Below are positions 47,520 to 59,020 of a stretch of DNA of 64,000 nucleotides, piece after piece; position 1 is the stretch's first letter, and each line of letters begins with the position of its first letter. A model generated the notes under the pieces. It ran no database searches, was not told the DNA's origin, and saw only the letters and a program-made list of their open reading frames with translations. Made by a program: the position numbers and the translations under genes. The stretch lies in the NCBI RefSeq assembly GCF_030272615.1, contig NC_081412.1, forward strand, positions 690,064,083 through 690,128,082, in the 5' to 3' direction. This DNA is from Cryptomeria japonica (taxonomy: Eukaryota > Streptophyta > Pinopsida > Cupressales > Cupressaceae).

Positions 47520-50500
47520 TATTGGGACTCATTAGATTTTGCTCTACATTTCCAAATGATCATAAAATGAGTCAGTTTGAATGGCCTAGTTAGAGAGAGG
47601 GTAAAATGGAGCCAATTGATTTTCAAGGGGCAAGGCTTTGGAAACTTGTTGTACACCTTTCATTTAGCTAATTAAGTGTGGTGCAACTTTCAAAATTCAG
47701 TTTGGATCAATTTATCAGGTACCCACTTCAAGGGGTGAGCTGAAAGTGCATCATAGGTGCAAATGCAGATTTTATTAAGTAGCCTACTTTGAGCTCCTTT
47801 AAATTTTGACCAAGTGATCGTCATGATGAAATTAAAAGTGGATTGAATTCTATGCATAAAAGTGTGCCTCTATGCAAAATTTCAAGTCTTTATGAATCCA
47901 TTTGCTCAGTTTGGTAAGCTCAATCCGTTTGCAGTTTATGGTTTGCAAAAGTCCCTATTCCAAGAGCTAGTTAGAGCCCCGCTTTGCACATTTGTAAAAG
48001 ATGCCTTGGTGAATGTCATGTCAGAATGTTTATTCCGGGCTATTGTTGGTATAAAAGACAAGCTATGTTTCAAATTTCAAGTTCTTGCAAATCCGTTTGA
48101 TCAGTTTTCAAAAGGGTTTCTTGAGCCACCTTCAGTGTTCCGTACTTTCATTGCTACATCAGTTAAAGTTGCTATTTTCATGAGCGCACCATTTGCAACC
48201 AGTCAGCCTTTTGGTCAAATTGAGTATTATAATATTTGATATGTACTTCAAGGTATCTATGCCTCAGATTTGAGGGTCTACGGAGATCGTTTGATATTTT
48301 TAAGAAAGGCATCATGAGTTGCCTGCGCATTGACTTCATTAGGTCTGCAGTGCCGACAAAGCCAGTTGGTCATCTTTGACCATTAATATTTCTTCACTCG
48401 GGATTCATCTTGAGAAACCGCTTGGTAGAGTTTATGTTTGTATATCAGAGTACACGCCTGTCAGTTTGCAAACTCCAGAAAGGTGTTTTGACCAATTTGA
48501 AAATTACGTCTTTGCCATTAAATGCAAAAATGTGGCGCAAGTGCCTGAAAGTTGCAAAACTCAGTTTGATGATCCGAAAATGGTGCCGGTTGATTCTAGA
48601 GGTATGTTTAAGGTACGTGAGGCATTTCAAAGGTCAATTACATAATTTTTTTTTTTTTAGTCGGACCCACTTTGGGGCCCGACCTGGCTCATGCTTGTGC
48701 ATTGATTTTATTGGCGACTTGGTTCACTGGGAGAATTTCAGAATATTTAAATGTGGATTGTGATCATGAGACATCTCAATAGGGTTCAAGATGTTAATAT
48801 AACTCCAAGCAATTTCAAATTGGCAAGTTTAATGCTAAATCCTCCTTCAGCGATAGAGAAGAGACATTAAAAAAAATGTGTTTGGCAAGTAGAGTTTTTG
48901 GAAGAGGGTTTTAAAACTTTCAAAATGCATTTGGAAGCCATAATGCCAATCGACTTTACCCAAATCTCCTCCTTGCTGTAGTTTTAGGAAGAGTAAGAAA
49001 GATTCAGGCAATTGCTTATGGCAGGTGTAAAGCCAAGTGCCACAATTTTACCAACATCCTCCCTGTGTTGAAATCGGCTAAGAAATTCTTCAAAACCTGT
49101 AGCAAATGATATTGTGGTAGGCAACGTGGTGTTTGGAGAGGTTTTTAAAATCTTCCAAGCAAATGTGATAGCATCACCTTTGCCAACATCTTCCCTTCAC
49201 GTGCCAGTGAAAAATGGAGGAGGTTTGAAACTATTAAAGCAAATGTAATTGGCATGGTTTGAAGGCAGCAATCTCCTCCCGCACAGTAGGTTAAAAGCAT
49301 AAGAAACTCTCAGCAAATGAAATCCAAACAAATGTAATTCAGCTGGTGGAGGGTAATTAAAATAAGAAACTTTCAAGAAATGGCAATGTGCAGGTGTAAT
49401 GCCAAAGTCCACGACCATTGCCACCGTCTAACCTTCTGCGTAGAGTTTGGAGAAGTTGAAACATTTTTGCAAATGCATTTTGGGTAGGCTCGCAGCCAAA
49501 CCCTCCCTCCACGTGAAGTCTCCAATAAAATTGTAATAGATATTTGGCCAAGCATTCCCCCTGTTGTGCGTTGAGCTTGTATGGAGTTTAAATAACCATT
49601 GAAACTTTCAATCAAATGCAAAGGCACCATTAAAACTCAAAGAAAGCTTTAAAAAATGCATAGTTTCAGGCAAAACACATTATCCCACATTTGCTGGGGA
49701 ATGGAAGTTTTTGGTATTTAAATACAAATGCACACTCATCTATAGTGTCAAAGCCTCAAGGGCTTTTGATGTAAGGTGTCGGTTGGGCGCCCAGTGCACC
49801 CCACACACATGGGCATGAATCTCGAGGTGGCCGAACAGATAGCTGGCGATCAGGAGGACCCCACGTGGGCACGGTTCTTGATGCAAATTTTGCAGTGAAA
49901 GGGCGACTTAACTGGTGAGAAAGTTTGCAGCAGATTGATGGTGTGAACAATTTCGCAAGACGAAGTTGCTTGAGGATTAACCATCGTGAAGTGGCAAAAA
50001 GAACATGCGGAAAAGGGGATGGTTAACGATCGTGTAGGTTCTGAGATCCGACAGCCAACGTTGTTTTGCAAGCCGAAGATGCACACCCATTAACCATCAT
50101 GAAATAGTGAAAGGTGACATGGTGTACAGGTGGCGATGATGGAGCAGTCTAGTGGCGATGACGAGGTGGACAAGTGGCAGTCCAGTGGCGATGACGAGGC
50201 GAATAGATGAGGTGTCATCCCAGGTGGCGCCTAGTGGACCCTCCTGACGAATCACAAGCTACCACGTGGCAAGACTTAGGAGTAAAAATGGAGAAAAATT
50301 AAAGTTAAATATATAGTTCCAACTATAGGGAGAAATTAAAAAATTTAAATGATAGAGGTGCATTGAGAGATTAATTCGCCCAGGGGTTATTTTTTGGCCA
50401 AATATGCAAGTATTATATATCACCAGAAAGCTCTCAAAATGAAAAATGCCATTATGAAGTTTGTTTCAACAAAAATCATATATTTTGAGAGTAGTTTCCA

Positions 50501-51480
50501 TGGGAAGGAAATAAAATTCAGTTAGGGAAAGAAGACACATGGCTTGTTCTGATGAAATCTGATCTTTTTCCCTCAATATTCCTAATTCTTCTCAATTGTA
50601 AGGGTTCCAGAAATTTAGAGAAAGGCTCCATATTTTCATGGCTTCCAATTCTGAGTTTTCTTCAAGATTGTACAGGGCAATGTCCTTTTCCATAGAATAG
50701 AGTATGATTCATGCTATAGGTGTTATTTGTTGTAGGTTCTTGTGTATGTAAGGCATGCACAAATTCACACAGAATTTGTCTTTGAAATGTATTCTCATTT
50801 TATTCAAATTTGATTCTTAAGGTGGATCAAGTTGGTCATGAGCAGCTGTGTCTGTGAGTGTAATGCTTGTTTGTAGGTAATCTTCAAGAAAGATTTTAAA
50901 CTCTATGAGCAAACATTAATAAAATAGGGTTTATGTTTCTGGATCTGATAATTTATGTGGATAAGCTTAGTAATGCATTTATGCAAGGCATTAATGCAAG
51001 AATATTTCATGATAAAGATGGATTTGTAGTGAGTGTTTTCATTTGCAGTTTGATGTGTGGCTATGTTGCCCTTGGATAAGGCACTGGTCTTGCAATTCTA
51101 GGGATTCTCAGAGATCATTTTAAAATCCAAAATCAGAATATCTTTCATTTTCTATTTCATGGTAGTGTCCATCCATCTCATGTTTCAAAACATTGTTGAG
51201 TTGTAAGTGTAGATCTATCCCATCTGCAGTACCCTCCTTGTTTTTTGAACCTTTTATGAGATTCTCTTCTTTTATTGATGCTGTCATATGTTGGTAAGTT
51301 AGTTTGATTCAATGCATCAAAGGGTGTCCCCCCTAGGTCTAGCAGAACCTGAAGTGTAGGAGGATCATTAGGATCCTATGTTATGTTGTCCAAGCCCTGA
51401 AGTGTTTCATTGATTGAGATTGGCTTTCTCATAGATTGATTTGCAGGTGATCTTGGGTTAACCAAATTTGGTGAACAACA
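47520..51480 (+). repeat. 3' LTR of N1 (3961 bp)
   Basis: Begins TATTGGGACTC, so the canonical TG is mutated to TA, and ends GGTGAACAACA. No purine tract is directly adjacent upstream; the nearest (GAGAAGAGAAGAGAAATGA) is about 85-100 bases before. Confidence 0.93.
47862..48239 (+). other. 125-codon open frame within the N1 3' LTR
   Basis: Frame with NPFAQFGKLNPFAVYGLQ and FKFQVLANPFDQFSKGFLEP, an internal echo (NPF-x-QF twice). The 5' LTR copy (41529-41890) has the same sequence, shifted by one extra base near 41650. A neighbouring frame (48376-48645, YVCISEYTPVSLQ...) is open too. It may be captured coding DNA or chance in a 4 kb LTR; no family recognised. Confidence 0.3.
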
Positions 51481-51485
51481 GAACC

Positions 51486-52459
51486 TCAACATGCTTAGGT
51501 TGGACAGATTTAACAATATCAAGAGAAAGTGGGCTCGCAACATCAAATGCGGGCACACTAAACTTGGATTGAATCATGGAAGCAATTTGTTGTTGTAAGG
51601 AAGATATAGTTTGAGCAAGATTGTTAATGATCACTTTAGTAGAAGAATTGATGTTAGACATGTTTGATTGAGAAGGTGGTGTGATGTTATTGAAGGAAGG
51701 CATTGATTGAGAATAAGGTGGTGAGACATTATGATAAGTAGGCATAGGTGATGATTGAGTAGGAAAATGAACACTTAAAGGAGGAATAAAATTAATGAAT
51801 GAATTTCCCCCTTGTGTCATATTGATTGGTTGAGGGATAATAGGAATACTTATGGAAGACATAGGTAAAGATGGAGGATTAAATGAAGAAGAGGGATTTC
51901 CCCCATGACCAATGGTTGTAGGAATGACATTTTGAGTTGATGTAGCCATGATGTTTGAAGTGAAAGTAGGAATACTATCAATTGGAGTGGTCAAAGGAAT
52001 ATAATAATTGATTTGATTTGAAGGTTGTGAATAACCTAAATTCTCAACACAACTCTTTATAGGAATGACATTAGAATCAACAATATGAGAAATGACACAC
52101 AATATATCAATTTTATTCTTATCACTTTGAATCATACGTTTAATGCCTTGAATTAATAGAAGAGCTTCACTATTAGGGTATTCTTGGGACATCCATTGTT
52201 TAAAGTTATCAAATTGATTGTCCAATTTTGAGAGTTGATCTATAAAAACTCTAGTCAAAGTTGCTTCATTTTCATCATGGGTTTCATAAATTGGATAGAT
52301 AGGGACATGATTACGATGGGAAGAATTAGCATTATCCTCATTAAAGAAGTTGCCCAAATTATGCTCCATCTCATTGGTAATTAAACCTTGGGAAGTCTTA
52401 ATTCTAATGCTTCGTCTAACGGAGATAGTGTAGGTAGGACCAATAGTGGTGAAACTCAT
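51486..52459 (-). pseudogene. gag: G1 Gag, N-terminal part (cut by N1)
   Basis: The start is ATG at 52459 (MSFTTIGPTYTISVRR). 325 codons are open up to the N1 junction at 51486; the apparent last seven residues of the open frame are N1 LTR sequence. The N-terminal ~140 residues look helical and charged, followed by a Pro/Ser/Asn-rich disordered stretch (SMPTYHNVSPPYSQSMPSF) and a helix (AQTISSLQQQIASMIQS) just before the capsid part that lies beyond N1. It precedes a known Gag capsid domain in order, which supports the call. Confidence 0.82.
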
Positions 52460-53570
52460 GCACTAGAGTGAAAATTTGAATTTGAGTTTTGAATAATAGG
52501 AACAAAGTGCACAAAAATTGAATAATGCAAAATCTGAGAAAATAATGATTAAACAATTTGAACTCTTTTGAAAGAAGGAAATGACACAATTTGCAAAATT
52601 TTTTTTTATGAGAACGGAAATTGGAATTTAAAATTAGGGCCAATGGGATGCCACTTAATTTTAAAATTGACAAAATCATAAATTTTAAAAGCAGGGCAGA
52701 TTATAATTAACCAATTAATTTTAAAAAAATTTGAAATTTGAAGGTATTTTTTATTTTAGAGGGATCAAAAATCGACAAAATCAGCCAATTTTCTGTATTT
52801 AAGCTATTAAATACAATCATAATAGTCTCCCGAAATTTCGAGAAAAAAGCTAGGGACCGTGTTGAAAGTGCACAAGGTTCGACCAACTTTTTTTGAAATT
52901 TTCAAGGATGAAAGTTATGATGATTTTAAAGCTAACCCGCAAAATTGGCGGATTTTACGATCTCTAGATAGGCAAAATGAAGGTTTGAATGTGAAAATAG
53001 GACCCCATTAGGGTTTTGAGAAAAAAGAGGAATTGAATTGAAAATTTGAAAATGGTCAAACCTAATGGATAGGGACACCTTAAAAAATGTATAAAACTGA
53101 AGTTGACTGAAATTGATTGAACTTTGCACAAAATCCAATTAAATTTAAAAATTAGGGTTTTAGGACCTAACCACTTAATTTTTAAAATTTTGAATTTTAA
53201 AAAAGGAGGGAAATTGAAAATTTGAATTGTAGGACAAAAGATAAGTTTGAAAATAGTTACAAATCTGAAAATTAAATGGAAATTCATTTTTCTCACAATT
53301 TCAAGATGATTTTTGAAAATTAGGGTTTTCACAATTAACCTCTTAATTTTGAGAATTTGACGTGAAAATTGATTTAGACAATGAAGAAATTGAATTTGAC
53401 AAACAAAGCAATTTTCAGATCTAAGACAATAGCAAGCAATTTTTACAAAGCACAAGTTCAATTTCAATTTTAAAAACTAGGGTTTTGAAGGAATTAACCA
53501 CTAAGTTTTTAGAAAAATTAAACTTGTAAATTAAAAATATGCAATGATTTTAAGAATAAAGCATGTAAGA
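52460..53570 (-). other. G1 leader
   Basis: About 1.1 kb between PBS and Gag. It is built of repeated AATTTTAAAA/GGGTTTT words. Positions 52828-53015 resemble the G2 LTR interior at 60727-60915 (GAAATTTCGAGAAAAA, GGGACCGTGTTGAAAGTGC, ATGATGATTTTA), so part of it may be of LTR origin. No gene. Confidence 0.6.
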
Positions 53571-53584
53571 CATCATGTTCACCA
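53571..53584 (-). other. Probable primer binding site of G1
   Basis: The minus strand reads TGGTGAACATGATG three bases after the LTR end. The position is right; the tRNA is not recognised and the site may be mutated. Confidence 0.45.
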
Positions 53585-53587
53585 AAA

Positions 53588-54774
53588 TGTAACAGTGAAA
53601 AAGGTGAATGGTGGAGAGATCAAGAGGAAAGCTTTTCTTCCCTTTGAGGAGAGATGAAAGTTTCATTGCGAATTTCCCTTCAAACACTTTATCCCCATTA
53701 CATTTAAAAGAGGGGGCAATTCAATAGATCCAATCTCTTGGAAAAGATATTGAATACTAAATGATCTGATAATGAGATAGAAATGACAAGATAACCCCTC
53801 TTTTAGAATGGAAAATGATTGAATTGTGTGTTGTAAGACTAAGTGTAAAAATAACAAAGAACTGATTATAACTCGAGATAGAAGCATGAGATGAAGCTAT
53901 GCACTTAGATTTGGCTATAATATATTGAGACGAAGTGGCCCTGCAAATTTGAGGAAAAGTTGTCGAGATCGTGCTGAAAGCGTTCACAGTCCTCCGAAAA
54001 TCTGTGAAATGAAAAGGGTTTTTCTACCTCTACAAATGGAGTCTGAATCTGCAAACACAGTTGTGCATGTGTAACCTACACACAAAAAGAGAGGAAAAGG
54101 GGTTGGGATTGGGGGTTTGCCTTTAGGTCAAACCCCAGTTTTGGAATTAACCAAATGATGAAAGAAAGTACTTGCAAGTAAATGTAAATGAAAGACTAAA
54201 ATGTAATTCACCTCAAGGGAGGTTGTAGATAGAATGTAGGTAGATTTTCTTGGATTGAATTGAATGTTGAAAGGGATCTCCTCTTCAATGGTTGAATCCT
54301 TGACTTGAATGCAATACCTAGCCTTGAAGGGAGTCTTGAGAATGCTCAGTGCTGGAAAGGGATGCTTGAATGCTCTTGAAAGCTTGAACTATTGTAAACT
54401 TCCCACTCATCCGACTTATGCAAATGAGAGGACAAATGTGACTTATATACTCATCAATTAGGGTTAATTGACTGATTTTTCATCATAGGCCGAGATAGGG
54501 AAAGTTTTCCCGCTTTATGCAAAGTTCAATGCAAATATAGGATAGAGGGGGCCCCAAAATAGGGAAATGACAAGGGCACCACGCCCCTGTCCTATCCTTG
54601 TATTAGGAGAGGAAGCAGGTCTAGGTAATGCAGAGGGCAGAAAAAGTACAATTTCTGGGGATGAGCAAGTCTCGGGTCTCCCAGGTCTCCAATTAGGCTT
54701 GGGGATTCAAATCGCCAACGTGAAGACCCTAATGTGGTCACAAATTGCAAGGGTCGCAATTTTATGACACTAAA
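53588..54774 (-). repeat. 5' LTR of G1 (1187 bp), uninterrupted copy
   Basis: The plus strand reads TGTAACAGTG...GACACTAAA. It is the reference for the split copy at 7147-19281. The outer end abuts GTTTT at 54775-54779. It includes the GGGGGCCCC/CACGCCCCTGTCC segment at 54548-54595. Confidence 0.88.
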
Positions 54775-54779
54775 GTTTT

Positions 54780-55393
54780 GTTCAAGATTGAAGTTGACTT
54801 GAAGGAGATTGTTTTTGTGGTAAGACCACATATATAAGATCATTTTGGCAATTAATTTTCGGTGTTTTATGTGTGTGGTGATCCATTTTGGTATGACTAA
54901 GTGTAGTTTCACGTGCGCATTTTTCTTTTAGACTAACTGGTAGCTGACTGAGACTGAGAGAAAATATTTAGAAGAACAAAGATAAGCAGAGACTGATTAA
55001 GAGTTCATTTCATTGTATTTACACATTGTAAACAAATTGTAAGTCAGTGAGACTTCCTTAAGGGTTGTATCCCTCTGGGCAACTTAATTTGAGAAGTGAC
55101 CTCTAGGCAGTGAGCCTGAATGCAAGTTCATTCTCATCTATGTAATATTTATGTACTCCTAGCCATAGTATATGAATATTGTGGGTTCCAGCCCCACCGT
55201 GATTTTTCCCTTTCCAGGTTTCCACATAAAAATTTTGGTGTTGTGGATTTGTGTATTTATTGTTGCATGTTAATGTTCTTATATGTTATGCATTGTTAAC
55301 TGATGGATAAAGAATAGGTTTATGGTTTCAATTTCTAGTAGATCACTGATTCACCCCCCTACCCTCCCCTCTCAGTTATATCTGATTCTTATA
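54780..55393 (+). repeat. C3 5' LTR, second part
   Basis: Continues 6858-7146 after G1. It contains a copia-like end with CTGATTCACCCCCCTACCC and the phrase GTTCCAGCCCCACCGTGATT, like the STGGGTATTCATCCCCACYG stretch of C1 LTRs. It ends TTATA before the primer site (CA to TA). Confidence 0.7.
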
Positions 55394-55395
55394 AT

Positions 55396-55408
55396 TGGTA
55401 TCAAAACC
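55396..55408 (+). other. Primer binding site of C3
   Basis: TGGTATCAAAACC, initiator-Met type with substitutions, directly after the LTR. Confidence 0.8.
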
Positions 55409-55461
55409 TATTTCCTCTAAGGAATCTTAACTGCTTAAGGAAGATCTGGGAGATTGATTCA

Positions 55462-56720
55462 ATGGATTCTGGTTTCTAGAGACAACTCAATGTGGCACTT
55501 GAGGATCTTGATGCAACTATAAGTGAAGTCTGTACCTTGAAAAAGAATCTGAATGTTGTTGAGAATTTACTAGTGAGTTGAAGGATCACGCAAGTATTTG
55601 CAAAGAAAAGAAGAAGGAATTAATTGACAAGTTGAAGGAGAAAGAAGATCAGATCATGGAATACCAGGACAAAGCTAATGAGGTTAAAAAGATTGAGAGA
55701 GAATGTTTTTTTGAAGAATGAGATGCAATCCATTGTGATGAGACTGACTAAGGAGATTGAGGACTAGAAGAAGAATGGAGAGAGTCTAGCACAATCATTG
55801 AAGGAAAGAGCTAATGAATGCTTCAAGCTTACCTATGAGAATGATTAGTTGAAGCTTGAATTGACACAATCAATGAATAATGGTCAAGAACTTGAAAGAT
55901 AGGTTGTTACCTTGAGGGATAAAATTTCTACTGCCAATGAATACAAAGACAAATTCAAAGCTAGTTCAACAAGACTTGATGAATCCTTTGGATTTGGACA
56001 AGGAAATACTTAAACCTGATCAGAAGAAGAGTAATAATTCTTCCGTAAGACAACCTAGTGCTCATAAATTCAATGGTAGATGTTTTACTTGCAACAAATT
56101 TGGTCATATAGCAAGTCAATGCAGAAGTAGGATGAATAATGGAATGATGAACAATAACAATATGATGAACAATATGAGTAATTTTTCTACCTTTACCGGT
56201 CAGTGTTTCATATGGAATAATTTTTGGAACAAGTCAGATGTGTGTAGATAAGTAATAAATAAATTTTAGAACAAAAGATGCTACGCCTATGGAATGTTTG
56301 GACATATCTCTAATTAGTGTAGGATAAGACAAAATTAGATGAACTTCAGGCCTATAAAGAATAATATTGTTTGTAGAGCATGCAACAAAATTGGTCATAT
56401 TGCAAAATTATGCAGAAGCAAAAATAGTGCTTTGGTTGACAAGAACAAATTAGACGAAAACGGAAAGCCAAAATTAGATGAGATTAGAGATCAACATAAG
56501 AAGATGAGGGTAAAGAAGGATGAATCTAAGGCAGATAATGGATCTGTACCTGAATCTGGTGCAAAATCTTCATTCGGTAACTAGGGATTTTTGCCTTAGG
56601 GGGAGGCAAATCAATGCAAATCTTGCAGTACCCCTTGATGAGATTTGTAGTGGATGGATTACAGATGGATGTTGATATCTGAAACTCAGATGGCTGATTT
56701 CATCATCCGGTAGCAGAACA
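55462..56720 (+). pseudogene. gag: C3 Gag remnant: coiled coil and three CCHC knuckles
   Basis: From ATG 55462 (MDSGF, then a stop) a Lys/Glu-rich heptad-like region spans two or more frames (KELIDKLKEKEDQIMEYQDK, SLAQSLKERANECFKL), indicating a long coiled coil. At 55937-56584 follow knuckles CFTCNKFGHIASQC, a damaged CYAYGMFGHIS..C, and CRACNKIGHIAKLC, separated by Asn/Met-rich linkers. Near 56650 a weak WITDGC trace may be the start of a protease. RT and integrase do not follow; a different ORF does. Confidence 0.72.
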
Positions 56721-56969
56721 GGGCATTTGGTTGAATATTTGAGGTGCATTTATTTTAAAGTAAAATTAGGGTTTGCAAAGTTAAAAAGGTAATTAGAATG
56801 ATTCTTCACTTTGCGAATAGGGTTTTCGAGCTGAAGAACAAGGCGATCAAATTTTCTAGGTGATCAAAGAGCTAAAAGAAATCCGATAAATCAATCTAGG
56901 GCATCCGATAGTTGGTTAAGGTATTTCTCGAAGGGTATTTTTCTGAGTCTGATTTTCTGAGATTTTAAA
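56721..56969 (+). other. C3 spacer before ORF2
   Basis: About 250 bases without a domain, ending in a purine-rich ATTTTAAAATGG start context. Confidence 0.5.
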
Positions 56970-58941
56970 ATGGCATTTGCATCTTCCATTGCTACTCCAC
57001 TGGTGGTTGAGGTTAAGGAGAGGACCCTTCCTGTATTCAAGAAACACCCTTACAAGTCCATGGAAGATGACCCGATTGGAGAATTTTCATTTGTTCCACA
57101 TGAAGTCTTTCATGTCGATGATATTCATTCACTGTAAAATTGAAGAAACTAGCCTGGAAGACATCTTGTACTTGTACATTGATAGAATCATGGATGATAT
57201 TGGCAATCCTAAGATGAAATTTGCACAACTAAAGAGAAAGGGTTTCACCCAATTTGTGAACTTTCCAACTTTTGATGAGGAGTGGGTAAGATATGTACTA
57301 AGTAGGATCCATGCTAAATTCATGTGGCTAGACCAACCTTATAATATCACTGCTGATGCAATTAAGGCAGTCACCCATTTGAATCAAACCAGTGAGAAGC
57401 CAAGGTTGCAGAAGGTCACAAACCCTACCATAAGAAAACTAACCGGTGCAAATTTTGATGGGTGATCGATGAAGATCAACACAATTAAAGAGGATGATGT
57501 TAAATTCTCTACAATGGTGATCGGTTACAAGGTATATCAGTCTAATAGACTGAATTTAGCATCCGATACTACTATCCATGTAGCTTACAAAATGGTCAAG
57601 GAAGATGGTCATTATGACCTGTGTAGTGTGTTGTTGGAAGAATTGTTGATAAATTTGAAGAAGATTAAATAGGATAAGAAGCATGTTTTTAAATTTGGAT
57701 ATTTGATTATCTATTTGTCCCTCTATTTCATGAACCAAATCTTCCGAACCGGCAGGGTACAATGGGCTTATGACAAACCGGTTGCACAAGAAAAAAAGAA
57801 AGGACTTGATAGTCTTGGGAACCAAGACCATCAAAATGTTGTATTGTGGGATTTCTTTAAAAAATTTCAAGATAAAATAAAACAAAGAGTGAGGATCCCC
57901 GAAGAAATTGTCAAGAAATATGAGGGGACAATCTACTTTATGATGAACAAGGATGAATGCCTGATGGAAGCAGCTCAACCCCAGACAGTATGGATAATGC
58001 CAATGGGGTATGAGGCTGATGAGGCTACCTTGGATGCATATGCACAACACTTGTTGAATTCTCCAAAAGACACCAAGGAGGAGAGGTTCAAAACATGCAA
58101 AGATAAATCAATCGAGTTGCGCTCCAAGTTCTCCAAACCAACGAGGAAGAGGAAGGTGGAAAAGATTGTAGAATATATTCTTGTTGAGAAAGGTCATCCT
58201 TGGGAAAGAATCAGAGCTACTAGGGCAGCAAGGGATGTAGTTGAAAAAGAAAAGAAACAAAAGCTTGCACCTGCTCCCATTGAAATAAAGGTAACATGAC
58301 CTTCTCCCACTCCGGTGAAGACACATCCTGTTGAAGTTGAGCCATCTGGTGTATCTGCAAAGGGGAAAGATCTTCTGAGGAATAAGTAGAAGATACAAAG
58401 AGAGTATGTAGTTGTTTCTCCCATGCAATTAGAGACTAAATCTGATTTAGATATTCACAAGGCACTGAAGAAAGGTGAGTTTTCTAGATTGATCCAGAAA
58501 CCCCAATCCGATTGTTAGAAGGAGGAGTCAAAGAAGAAGAAGGCAAGATCTGATCCTGTACCAGAAAGCAAGCCTAAGAAATGAAAGAAGACAAAATTAG
58601 ATCTGGATTAGGCTATAGAATATGATAAGATGAAATCTTCTAAAATAGAGTATCATATTGTTCCTCTATTAGCTACTCAGGAACTAATTGATGAAATTAT
58701 TAAAGATGGAAATTTAAAGAACATTCTTGTATGTTATGTAAATATGGATGATAAGGATCAGAGGCAGATTGAGGAAGTTGTAATTTTGTACATGGATGTA
58801 TTTAGTAAAGCATTAATGATTGAGTTAGAAAAATATCTTCCCAAATATTTGTATAGCCTAAATGATGCTAGGAGAAAATTTGCTAGCCAAATGGACAAAG
58901 AAATAAAGGAGAGTGAACTGGTTAATTTTGCTAGAAAATAA
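56970..58941 (+). pseudogene. C3 ORF2: unknown ~650-residue protein, Lys-rich end
   Basis: The start is ATG 56970 (MAFASSIATPLVVEVKE). One frameshift near 57125 leads into a single frame to 58941 with stops at 57463, 57670, 58297, 58387 and a few more. Visible segments: EDILYLYIDRIMDDIGNPK, KRKGFTQFVNFPTFDEEWV, FMWLDQPYNITADAIKAVTH, KKYEGTIYFMMNKDE, then a basic tail (KKEESKKKKARSDPV style, after 58510) that could be a nuclear signal. No polymerase, protease or integrase motif. The layout recalls the long unknown first ORF of some Athila-like plant elements, but I cannot name the family. Confidence 0.55.
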
Positions 58942-59020
58942 AAAGGGATTTAGAAGTAAGAATAGGGTCAATAGTCTAATGGTTGGCCAAGTTGAACAAA
59001 TAAGGAGAGAAACTAGTGAA

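Larger units (their letters stand above)
41156..51480 (+). mobile_element. N1: giant-LTR non-autonomous retrotransposon (10.3 kb)
   Basis: Two ~4 kb LTRs (41156-45140, 47520-51480) enclose only 2.4 kb, with one long ORF and no Gag-Pol enzymes. Perfect 5-base duplication GAACC at 41151-41155 and 51481-51485. A primer binding site follows the 5' LTR. The insertion interrupts the Gag gene of G1, whose reading resumes in phase on both sides. I do not recognise the family. LTR length, PBS type (TGGTGACTTTGCTGGGG) and the sole ORF place it closest to large gypsy-derived non-autonomous elements. Confidence 0.9.
7147..54774 (-). mobile_element. Gypsy-like element G1, Gag/protease only, host to five insertions
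   Basis: Two copies of one ~1.2 kb LTR (53588-54774 intact; 7147-19281 split into three pieces) enclose Gag, protease and a linker, all on the minus strand. The 5-base duplication GTTTT flanks the whole at 7142-7146 and 54775-54779. After removing S1, C1, C2 (with G3), S3 and N1, about 7-8 kb remain. No RT, RNase H or integrase is seen between the protease and the 3' LTR. The element is therefore a Gag-only type that would need another element's enzymes. By eye the LTRs differ at under one base in ten, so it is old. Confidence 0.85.

Noticed and set aside
51458-51485. C-terminal residues LLFTKFG of the G1 Gag frame
   Set aside because: These are encoded by the N1 LTR end, not by Gag.
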